Below, piece after piece: positions 46,052 through 54,605 of a stretch of DNA of 64,000 bases. Position 1 is the stretch's first letter. Each line of letters starts with the position of its first letter. Both the position numbers and the translations under genes were made by a program. The notes under the pieces are model-generated. The model did no database searches. It had not been told where the DNA came from and saw nothing but the letters and a program-made list of their open reading frames with translations. The DNA comes from Cristatella mucedo (taxonomy: Eukaryota > Bryozoa > Phylactolaemata > Cristatellidae), in the NCBI GenBank assembly GCA_009760855.2, contig WPIO01000099.1, positions 441,501-505,500 of the forward strand, in the 5' to 3' direction.

Positions 46052-46581
46052 TATGTACCCTAGAGTAGGCGGACCCACTGACATTCGATATGTCGGGCTG
46101 GGCGTCGCCTTGCTCCGGAAGGGTAAAGCCTGTGGGTCAGCTCCCAGAGTTCCGAGGACGGGAACTGGGTACAACGTGCTTGCTCTCTTCCGGCGGAAGC
46201 TCTCGACGGTGTTGGACGTCCGCTCCGTCTACCAGAGAGTACTCAGCTAGCCGGGTCATGGACGGCGTATGCTTGTACTGGTGAGACGGAGTCCTGCGAC
46301 GGTGCGACTGTGGAAGCCGACTGAGCACTAACACGTTTGTTTGCGCTTGTGGCGTCATCCCGTGCCCCTGTAGTTTACCTTGTATAGGAACTTCCTCTGT
46401 AGGCTTGTTTAGTGCCCTCCTTTGTATAGCGCATGCGTGTGTATTATATAAAGTGTTGTGTACCCGATTGATCACGCGTGAACCACTGTTACCGAAGGGC
46501 CCGGCGAAACGACCCAGAACGGACATAGATAGTAGCGAGCCATAGTGGGACTTAGCCGCTGGCCCGTTGAACTCGGTTACA
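46052..46581 (+). repeat. 3' LTR
   Basis: Right end certain (matches the 5' LTR remnant and ends GGTTACA). The left end is a guess at a TGTACCC; without a complete 5' LTR it cannot be fixed. A TATA box TATATAAAG lies at 46445-46453, about 12 bases before the segment shared with the 5' remnant. 45644-46051 is 3' non-coding sequence of the element. Confidence 0.75.
46445..46453 (+). promoter_or_regulatory. TATA box in the 3' LTR
   Basis: TATATAAAG. Transcription would start about 20-25 bases downstream, near 46470-46478. Confidence 0.6.
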
Positions 46582-46976
46582 CTAGTATTAAATATTTCAT
46601 GTCTTGTACATATTATAGCGAGGCTTTGTGTCTAAAGTCTCTTCCATGGTTTGTGATGCAGGTCTTCTCGATTTGCATTCAGACCCAACCGGCAGCCTCG
46701 GTACCCTCACTGATGCTATGAACATAACACTCAAGATTTGTCTTGACAAGCATGCTCCCGTTCCCTCTATCCGTGTTCGAAGTCGTGGAGATTATTTTCA
46801 ATTTACAAACTCCCAAAGATTCGCCGGGTTAAGCACAGGCTTGAACGTCGTTTCAAGAAATCGGGGTCTGATGCAGATCTAGTCAATTTCGAAGACTTTC
46901 TTCGAGTTTACACCCGAAAGCTTATCAAAAAAGGGCATCTTTTTTCATTAGAAAGCTGAATTCCTGCCAGTCGGAC
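46582..46976 (+). mobile_element. Chimeric LINE A', left half
   Basis: Begins with a ~75-base leader ('tagtattaaatatttcatg...') identical in type to 56694-56765, then joins LINE-A ORF2 sequence at 'tttgtgatgcagg' (equivalent to 48173). The gypsy element interrupts the leader on the left and the full LINE-A copy interrupts it on the right. Its right half resumes at 50464. Confidence 0.85.
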
Positions 46977-46984
46977 ATTTCTCC

Positions 46985-47063
46985 CCGCTCTAAAGAGCGG
47001 CCTCTGGTGACTCCTAGCATGGTGAGGACCTTTACTTGATTTCTCGGTAATACCTTCGGGTAT
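46985..47063 (+). other. Two hairpins at the LINE-A 5' end
   Basis: CCGCTC-TAAA-GAGCGG at 46985-47000 and ATACC-TTCG-GGTAT at 47050-47063, the latter with a stable UUCG tetraloop. They could belong to a folded 5' UTR, for instance a ribozyme or an internal ribosome entry element; not shown. Confidence 0.6.
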
Positions 47064-47076
47064 AACGCTGCTCTTT

Positions 47077-47415
47077 TTGCTGTGTCTATTTATGAGCTGT
47101 CCTGGGATATGCTACACAAAACAGGACCTGCTTAGCATAAGATGCCATGTCGCCATTAGTCGAAACCTACCGGCGGGCCTTCTCCGGCGGGTCAGTGAGA
47201 ACCTACCTGCATCCTGCGTTCGCCCCATCAACAGCTCGGCTTTCAAACCTACGACTCGTAAGTTTAAAGCGCTAAATAGTACTTGTTGCGGCAGTAGCCC
47301 ACCCGCTGTAGCTCAGAACGTTGTGAAATGTCGTCCCATGGCGGTTACCAAGGTCCAATTCAAATTCGAAGAGCCAGCGTCCGCCGGGCCGGACGCAAAC
47401 GGTAGAGAATACTAG
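47077..47415 (+). CDS. LINE-A upstream frame (possible ORF1 or ORF2 start)
   Basis: 112 codons in the same frame as the endonuclease and separated from it only by TAG (47413-47415). No nucleic-acid-binding motif recognised. Either a short ORF1 whose stop allows re-initiation, or the true N-terminus of ORF2 interrupted by a mutation. Confidence 0.45.
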   Translation: MLCLFMSCPGICYTKQDLLSIRCHVAISRNLPAGLLRRVSENLPASCVRPINSSAFKPTTRKFKALNSTCCGSSPPAVAQNVVKCRPMAVTKVQFKFEEPASAGPDANGREY

Positions 47416-48312
47416 CCACTTCATCGCCGTCGCCCAGTTGTTGGACAGCCTCTTAAATTCCGCCTAATAAATGTCCGCTCGCTAAAAACCAAGGGGTTAG
47501 TTATCCGCGATCAGGTGGTCCAGGAGAAGCTAGATGCATTTTTGCTTACCGAAACTTGGATGACGCCTTGTTCCAGTAGCTGTATTTCCGAGACCACCCC
47601 ACCCGGGTTCTCATTCTATCAGTCCATGCGTTCTGACAAGGTTGGTGGCGGGGTTGCAATTGTTGTTCGCGAATCGTTTGGCTATAAAATGTGCAGTTTC
47701 TCGCATGGGTCATCGTTTGAATCGGTTGCTATCAGGTCTTCATCAAAGACAAAGCCTCTCACCGTTGTGATATACCGGCCTCCTTCTGGCTGCCTAAACT
47801 TGTTTATAGAGGAGTTTTCAGAGTTCCTCGCTAAAATATTTGTGTCTGACAGGCCGCTACTGATCGTAGGAGACTTCAATATTCACGTTGACAACCCTAG
47901 CAACAGCAAGGTCCGCTCATTTCTTGCCTGCCTGAAGAATCTTGGTTTGGCCCAACACGTTAATCATAGCACCCACGACGGTGGCCACATTCTAGATCTC
48001 GTGATCACTAAGGATGTCCTGCCCGCTGAATTTGTGGTGTGCCCACAGACCCTCTCAGATCATTGTTCGGTCTCGTTTACTGTTCCTGCTCCCTCGTACG
48101 TGCAGGGCAATGTCGAATTTGCCAAACGACGTAACTTACAAAGCATTGACATGGACAAGTTTTTGAAATCTGTTTGTGATGCAGGCCATCTTGATCTGCA
48201 TTCAGACTCGACCGGCAGCCTCGATACCCTCACTTACGCGATGAACATGACACTCAGGAGTGCTCTTGACAAGCATGCTCCCGTACGCTCTATCCGTGTT
48301 CAAAGTCTTTGA
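47416..48312 (+). CDS. LINE-A APE-type endonuclease domain
   Basis: Open from 47416; the first obvious family block is INVRSLKTKG at about 47467-47496. Numbered from the GTG at 47515, the domain has LTETW at about 10-14, GGVAIVVRE, GDFNIH (Gly 119, Asp 120) and SDH (Asp 182, His 183), all catalytic or binding positions of APE endonucleases. The enzyme nicks target DNA to prime reverse transcription. The frame ends at TGA 48310-48312, just before the linker to RT. The next frame overlaps by four bases, so the two halves of ORF2 are split by a stop plus a one-base shift. Confidence 0.88.
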   Translation, partial: PLHRRRPVVGQPLKFRLINVRSLKTKGLVIRDQVVQEKLDAFLLTETWMTPCSSSCISETTPPGFSFYQSMRSDKVGGGVAIVVRESFGYKMCSFSHGSSFESVAIRSSSKTKPLTVVIYRPPSGCLNLFIEEFSEFLAKIFVSDRPLLIVGDFNIHVDNPSNSKVRSFLACLKNLGLAQHVNHSTHDGGHILDLVITKDVLPAEFVVCPQTLSDHCSVSFTVPAPSYVQGNVEFAKRRNLQSIDMDKFLKSVCDAGHLDLHSDSTGSLDTLTYAMNMTLRSALDKHAPVRSIRVQSL

Positions 48313-49709
48313 GATTGCTTTCAATTTACAAAAAAAAACTCCTTAAGATGCGCCGTGTTAAGCGCAGGCTGGAAAGTCGTTTCAAGAAATCGGGGTCTGA
48401 GGCAGACCTAGTCAATTTTAAAGACTTCCTTCGTTTTTACACACGAAAGCTTAAAAAAGCCAGGGCTTCTTTTTTCATTAGAAAACTGAATTCCTGCCAG
48501 TCGGACACTAAACAGATTTATAACACAGTAAACCATTTACTGGCCAATACTGTCAGGTCTGACTCCCCAGATATTAAGGGCTCAGCCGAAACGTTTTCAG
48601 CCTTCTTTACTGAAAAAATTGAGCACATTCGTGCCTCTATTAAGCCCCCTCCGACCAAAGCAATCGCCGTTCCTCAACCTGTGACCTTTCTTAAAAGGTT
48701 CTCCGATGTTTCTGCCTGTGATGTGGCTGCCTTAATAAGGTCTAGCAAAAAGAGCTCGTCTCCTGAAGACCCTATACCTTCATCTCTGTGGTCTTCACTT
48801 GCAGACCAACTTAGCCCTGCCATAACCAACATTTTTAATGCTTCTTTGGAAAAAGGGATCGTCCCCAAGTCCTTCAAATCGGCAATCGTAAGACCTATTC
48901 TTAAAAAGCCTGGATTAGACACAGAGGTCCTAGCAAACTATCGTCCAGTTTCCCTTCTTCCGTTCTTATCAAAGATTCTTGAAAAAATTGTTGCTAAGCA
49001 GCTAGTTGAACATATTGAAAATAATGGAATGTCAGAAACATTTCAATCAGGTTTCAAGAGGCAGCACTCTACTGAAACTGCTCTCCTCCACGTTAACAAT
49101 GACATTCTACGTGGCAACGACAACGGGAATGTCACTGCCCTAGCCGTGCTAGATCTGTCTGCTGCCTTCGACACCATTGATCACGAAGTTCTGCTTGAAC
49201 GACTGAGAACAACGATCGGTCCGGCAGACGAAGCACTGGCGTGGTTTAAATCCTACTTGTCTGATCGGGTTCAATCCGTGTCGTGTGGGGGTCAGGTCTC
49301 AGACGTGAGAAGGGTCACCTGTGGAGTCCCTCAAGGGTCTGTACTTGGTCCCTTGCTGTTCTCCATTTATACACAACCTCTGGGTAAAGTGATTAAGGCC
49401 CATGGAATAGGATATCACTTCTATGCAGACGATACTCAGTTGTATTTGTCATTTAAACCGTCGGAATCTGCTGCAGCAAGTAAGAAACTGAATGCTTGCC
49501 TTGCCGATATTCGATCCTGGATGTCGGAAAACTTCCTGAAATTAAATGACGATAAAACCGAACTGCTTCTCATAGGACACCCTAAGCGTGTGGCTGGATT
49601 AAAAGGCTTTGCTCTTCTAATAGGCGATGCTACTGTGCGACCTTCACCACGTGCTCGTAATCTAGGTGTCGTGTTAGACAGCTGCCTCAATTTCAAAAGC
49701 TTCATTTAG
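48309..49709 (+). CDS. LINE-A reverse transcriptase (interrupted)
   Basis: 466 codons. A basic linker, then RT blocks: SAIVRPILKKPGL, NYRPVSLLPFLSKILEK, FDTIDHEVLLERL, GVPQGSVLGPLLFSIY and the catalytic HFYADDTQLYLSF (Tyr about 372, both Asp present). The frame stops at TAG 49707; the related copy near 1588 has CAG there, so this is a nonsense mutation. The same frame continues with 'LSRLDCCNSLLAELP' and 'GWLPVEQRIQSK' to another stop near 50142. RT core intact, but the full protein is not encoded. L2/CR1-type family. Confidence 0.88.
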   Translation: MRLLSIYKKKLLKMRRVKRRLESRFKKSGSEADLVNFKDFLRFYTRKLKKARASFFIRKLNSCQSDTKQIYNTVNHLLANTVRSDSPDIKGSAETFSAFFTEKIEHIRASIKPPPTKAIAVPQPVTFLKRFSDVSACDVAALIRSSKKSSSPEDPIPSSLWSSLADQLSPAITNIFNASLEKGIVPKSFKSAIVRPILKKPGLDTEVLANYRPVSLLPFLSKILEKIVAKQLVEHIENNGMSETFQSGFKRQHSTETALLHVNNDILRGNDNGNVTALAVLDLSAAFDTIDHEVLLERLRTTIGPADEALAWFKSYLSDRVQSVSCGGQVSDVRRVTCGVPQGSVLGPLLFSIYTQPLGKVIKAHGIGYHFYADDTQLYLSFKPSESAAASKKLNACLADIRSWMSENFLKLNDDKTELLLIGHPKRVAGLKGFALLIGDATVRPSPRARNLGVVLDSCLNFKSFI

Positions 49710-50463
49710 AATTCTGCCTCTACAGCTAACCATCACATCCGATCTCTATCCAAGATTAGAAGCTGTCTCCCACAGTGGCTTGTAAAAAATTTAACTAGCT
49801 CTTTAGTTCTTTCTCGACTTGATTGTTGTAATTCCCTTTTGGCTGAGCTACCAAAGAAAGCTATAATGCCACTACAGCGGACTATGAATATCGCTGCAAG
49901 GCTGGTCTTCAAGTCCCAGCGGTTTGAGCACGTGTCATCTTTGCTGGAAGAGCTAGGATGGTTGCCGGTTGAGCAAAGGATACAGAGCAAAGTTCTTACG
50001 CTGACCCACAAGGCCCGCCACGGCTTGGCTCCTTCATACCTAGCTGAACTGCTACATCAGTTTCAGCCTGTTCGCGCCCTCAGGTCCTGTCTGGACAATA
50101 AATTAGCTGTCCCATTCCTCCGCTTAAAGACAGTTGGCGACTGAAGCGTTAGCTCTGCAGGTCCTAGACTGTGGAACTCGCTTCCATAATTCTTACGAAA
50201 CGACATCTACTCTCCAACTGCTGACTGTGGCACATCTTTTTCAGCGGTCCTGAACTGCTACTTCTATGCTACTCACTACCTCAACTGCTCTCCTAACTCT
50301 GCTATGCTTCCCACTTTCTCTTTTGTTGCGTGAGACGAAGTCTGTTGGCTACCGAATGCGTACCGAAAGCCGCTTAGGCTGTGAGTACGCTATACAAAAC
50401 TCTCCTGTGTAACGCCCACATGGCCTTTAGGACTTTGTGGAGTTACTGACGGAGATGCATTAC

Positions 50464-51125
50464 TAAGCAGGTTTATAAGACAGTAAACCACATACAGGCC
50501 AATGCACAGGGGGTCTGACTCCCCAGATATTAAGGACTCGGCTGAAAAGTTTTTAGCATTCTTCACTGAAGCAATTGCGCACATTCATGCCTCTATTAAG
50601 CCCCCTCCGACTAAAGCAATCGCCGTTCCACAACCTGTGACCGTTCTTACAAGGTTCTCCGAGGTTTCTGCATGCGATGTGGCTACTCTAATAAGGTCAA
50701 GCAAAAAGAGCTCAAGACTCTATACCTTCATCTCTGTGGTCTTCACTGGCAGAACCACTTACCCCTGCCATAACCAAGATTTTTCATGCTTCTTTGGAAA
50801 AAGGGGTCCTCCCCAAGTCATTCAAATCGGCAATCGTTAGACCCATACTTAAAAAGCCTGGAATCGATGCAGAGGTCCTTGAAAACTATTGCGCTATTTC
50901 CCTTCATTATTTCGTGTCAAAGATACTTGAAAAAAGGGTTTCCAAGCAGCTGGTTGAACGTATAGACAAGTATGAAATGTCAGAAACATTTAAATCGGGG
51001 TTTCAAGAGGCAGCACAGGAATTCACGACACACGGCAGAGTTTAGGCTTCGGCGGCTCCGAAACGAGATTAAGTTCTCTAAGGGTTCTTTATCAAGTGTA
51101 TTTTTATTATTGTTATTATTATTAG
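50464..51125 (+). mobile_element. Chimeric LINE A', right half with LINE-B tail
   Basis: Resumes LINE-A RT sequence at 'ctaagcaggtttataagac' and runs to about 51035 with an internal deletion near 50710. From about 51046 it has a LINE-B-type tail ('gagattaagttctctaaggg') and (ATT)n at 51108-51125. Confidence 0.82.
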
Positions 51126-51412
51126 TTCGTATGCTCCCAAAGCCTGGAACTCTCGCGCGACTTGCGTCTGAACATCCTCTGACTTGAGAACATTTAAAAA
51201 AGTATTTAAAGGCACACCTATTTAGGGCAGCATTTACTGGGTCTCTGTGATTCGTCCTTGGTGTGCTTATGGGTGCTGACACTGCATGCTGCCACTAACC
51301 ACACTTCGATGCTGATCCTGTGCATGTCACCCCTAACCATTTTATTTATGTTGTTTATCAAGCGTGGTATTTCTCACAATAAATTGAATTCTCTTTGCAG
51401 CTCATTTAAAGT

Positions 51413-51454
<42 letters not shown>

Positions 51455-51505
51455 AGTTCTCTTAGATCGCTTTATTAGGTGCATTATCATTACTATTTTT
51501 ATTAC
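51126..51505 (+). mobile_element. LINE-B 3' end with GA-expanded hairpin
   Basis: LINE-B from 'ttcgtatgctcccaaagcc' to the tail. The AGAAAGAGA arm of the hairpin has become a (GA)n tract at 51415-51452. Confidence 0.85.
51415..51452. repeat. (GA)n microsatellite
   Basis: About 18 uninterrupted GA units within a LINE-B tail. Confidence 0.95.
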
Positions 51506-51535
51506 CAGTACCCTGGTGCCGATAATGGTCAACCA

Positions 51536-52305
51536 ACAGCTAGAATTAGGGCTTGTTTAGATAAAGTAACCACGTCCAAGTTGGTTCATGCATTCGTGAC
51601 ATCTCGTCTCGACTTCTGCAACTCACTGCTTACAGGCCTACCAGCATGTGCGATCAGGCGATTGCAGCTGGTGCAAAACTCTGCAGCTAGGCTTGTCTGT
51701 CGCGAGCTTGACAGTTGCCACATTACTCCACTTCTCGCTGACCTGCACTGGCTACCAGTGAGGCAACGGATTGACTTCAACGTTTTGTCGCTCACTTTTA
51801 GGTCCCTTCATTTTATGGCTCCAGCCTATCTGTCAGATATACTACCCCATCAGGCCAAGCATCGTATCACCCTCTTTTCGGAATCCAACAGTCTGGAAAT
51901 ACCTCGTACAAACCTTAAATCATTTGGAGACCATTCATTTAGCTCGTATGCTCCTAAAGCCTGGAAATCACTCCCAACCTGCTTCAGAACACCTCATGAC
52001 CTGACCACATTTAAAAGAAAGTTAAAAACACACCTATTTAGGACAGCATTTAGTGGGTCCCTGGTATTCGTCCTTGATGTGCTTATGCGTGCTGACACTG
52101 TGCATGCTGCCACTAACCACATTTGCATGCTGACCCTGTGCATGTCACCCCAAACCATATTATTCATGTTGTTTGTTTTTCAAGCATGATTTTACTTACT
52201 ATTCAATTGCATATCACTTCGGAGCAAACGTGAATTGCCTAGAAAGAGATTAAGTTCTCTGAGGGCGCTTTATCAAGTGCAATATTGTTATTATTATTAT
52301 TAGTA
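51536..52305 (+). mobile_element. LINE-B 3' coding region and tail
   Basis: Holds an open frame (51479-52189) whose residues from ARIRACLDKVTT onward are LINE-B RT C-terminus, ending 'FRTAFSGSL'-like and running on. Complete 3' UTR, hairpin (left arm mutated) and (ATT)n tail. Third LINE-B tail in 1.2 kb. Confidence 0.88.
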
Positions 52306-52570
52306 ACACGACCGAATAGAATCCTCGCACGTTTCGCAATGAAGAAACTCGCCGCAAATTAAGTCGTGCGGAAATATAAACGTGGTATCAGTTAGAGGAG
52401 CAGCTGAACGGTGTGCCTAACTAGCCGAGCTACATCATCTTTGACTGAGGGCAGAGGACAGTAGGGGGCCGAGCTATGAACAATTCTTTGTCCTTTGCTT
52501 GACTTAGCAACGTGCTAACCTAGTAGCACCACGTTTTTGTATCGGCTAGAGGTCCTATCTGGGAATGCAC
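52306..52570. repeat. Unclassified repeat R2, dispersed copy
   Basis: Shares ordered blocks with 62195-62570: 'cgcacgtttcgcaatgaaga', 'cagctgaacg', 'actattctttgtc', 'caacgtgctaacc'. Confidence 0.65.
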
Positions 52571-54425
52571 ATTAGCTGTAGATTTGATCACTAAAAAAAG
52601 GGAAAACACTTTACACGTGGGAAGCACCACAGAGCCGCCAGTCTTAGCCAAGTCAACTGACGTAGGACTATAGATCAGCCAACGGATTTTATGAATGTAC
52701 AGTCTGGTGATGGGTGGCGATTTTGTGCTCATTAGTATGCAAAGCTTAGGGCTATAATTTACAAGTAGCTTAGCTGTACCTAGATTCTTACCAATAATGT
52801 GCAATTCTGTGTCGACTCACACCAATTGGTTATGATTTTTCAGAGTCGTTTCACTTTTAGAAACCCAGCATTCCTAAATTAAGCATTAACATATCGAAAG
52901 AGATTGGGATTTACAGCAAGTGCCTGTACTAGTAAAAACGAGGCTACTACCATAAGCGCCTCGTTTCTTCTGTCTTCGGCTGGATCACTGGCGTCGGCCG
53001 TCGACCGCAGAAGCCATGTTAGGCAGCCAGTGTGCATTATTTACTTACACTGAGATGGCGATTAATGAGCAAAGGCCACCCGTTTCATTCCCAACAGGAA
53101 TTGCATGCAGAAACAAGCCTCCTAGTCACTGGGCAGTTTCGAAGGAATGCTGGTCGGCTGGAAGTGATAACGACGATAATAATGCTTCATTTTAACAGAA
53201 AAGCGAATGCATGCATTTACTCATTTATTAGACATTCATTCCCACTACAGACGAGCTGCTATATAAAAGGACCAGTAGAAGTTAAGCACACTGCTTTCTT
53301 GCTGAAGACAAGGGCGAGACACTGATCACTTCGAGCTCTACACTTCTGCATAAAGTTGCAAGGCCCTGCCGAATCCGCATCTTAACTTACGCTCGTAGTG
53401 CCTAAATGGGATGGCCACATATCTCCAGAAAGCCATGTTTGATGAAGGTGAAACTAAAATAGGAAAATTAGTCGCAACATAAAAATTAAATGCGATTCAC
53501 CTCAAATAATACATTACATTTTGCTTATACAGACAGTCGATGTGGCTTCTGGAGTACACATATCAGCTGAAAATATAGTGGATACACTAAAGTTTGTCCT
53601 AGCTAGAAGCATGGCAGGTGTTTTTGAATGTAATTTATCAAGTAACGGTGTGGAAGCGGCTTAAGTCAATCAGATGCAAAAAAGTGCGGAAACACTCGTT
53701 GAGCGAATTAATAAATTACCACGGAATAACTTATTAAAAAATCGACATTTTTTAGGTGAAGGCCTTGCTATGGCACAGCTGCTGAGGTGCTACATGTTCG
53801 CAGCACGACCATCGTTGTTTTCTGGTTGTAAGCCCAGGAGTATGGTGTTCGTACTTAGCGACCGGCATCACGGATTTTAGTCCGACATATGTTGAGACTC
53901 TTTATGGTCGTTACGAACTGATATTATTACCGGTTGAGCACTTATGCCACTTCGTTAAAATGGCTACCTTATAAGCTGATCGCTTATTTACTTTATGCTG
54001 CTAACTAACCATCACCCTTGACATAATGTCATGCACTCTTAGATATAGGTCATAAAACGCCCGGTTCTAATAAAAATTACAACCAGGAACGTCAAGCAAT
54101 AATTTCGGACACTTCTTATAACGGTGCTTTCCAGACGACAAAAGGCCGCTTAGGTTAGAGGTAAGATAAACTATAAAAGATTACCTTACAAACGCTTGAT
54201 GAGCCTTCGGTCGTTAGAATATATATTATACTACGAATTATCAACTAAACTTATCTACCATATTTTTTCTGAACTAAACAAATAATAATTGGTGTGGTTT
54301 CTGTGGCTCCCCTTGCAAATCCTAATTATACTCACCCGACGTAGCCGTCAGGTTGTTGCATGTGTCACAAGATAAAATCAGTGCCATTGAAGCGGCCACA
54401 TTCACTTATACAGGCCGTAACCATC
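52571..54425. other. AT-rich intergenic DNA
   Basis: No gene recognised. A 68-codon frame at 53674-53880 (MQKSAETLVERINKL...) looks protein-like but has no known match to me. Confidence 0.4.
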
Positions 54426-54429
54426 TTGA

Positions 54430-54605
54430 TTATTATGGGAGTCATCTGCCCTTGATGCTGTCAAGTTTTGAGTGATAATGTGGTCATTCTTTACAACCGT
54501 GCTTGTCAGTTACCGTCTAGGACTGTCATATTACCTAGTATGTTTAAATAGTGCACGTCTTGTACAGGTTTTAGTGAGGCTCTGTGTGGTTTCCTCCCTC
54601 CAACA
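54430..54605 (+). repeat. A'-leader-like repeat
   Basis: Diverged relative of 56595-56750, with shared blocks 'ccttgatgctgtc', 'ctgtcat', 'cgtcttgtaca' and 'gaggctctgtg'. Not followed by LINE-A sequence here. Confidence 0.6.

Larger units (their letters stand above)
40220..46581 (+). mobile_element. Ty3/gypsy LTR retrotransposon (5' LTR truncated)
   Basis: Gene order LTR remnant, primer-binding site, gag, pol (protease, RT, RNase H, integrase), 3' LTR; integrase after RNase H places it in Ty3/gypsy. No envelope-type frame. The 117 bp shared between the two LTR parts differ at 3 positions (about 97% identity), so insertion was fairly recent. It is defective: no 5' U3, in-frame stops between gag and pol, and an RT active-site substitution. 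It sits inside the leader of the chimeric LINE A' element that continues at 46582. Confidence 0.93.
46977..50463 (+). mobile_element. LINE-A, near full-length copy nested in A'
   Basis: APE-type non-LTR retrotransposon: ~100-bp 5' UTR with two hairpins, a 112-codon frame, endonuclease, RT, a 3' UTR with no LINE-B-type hairpin, and a short tail 'gatgcatta' of the (ACATT)n kind. It interrupts A' between 'ccagtcggaca' and 'ctaagcaggttt', which are adjacent in the uninterrupted copy at 57075-57095. It carries at least four lesions: TAG at 47413, TGA at 48310 with a one-base shift at the A9 run (48333-48341), TAG at 49707 and TGA near 50142. Confidence 0.9.

Noticed and set aside
45644-46581. An envelope-like gene after pol
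   Set aside because: Only short frames overlapping non-coding sequence and the LTR; no signal peptide or membrane anchor.
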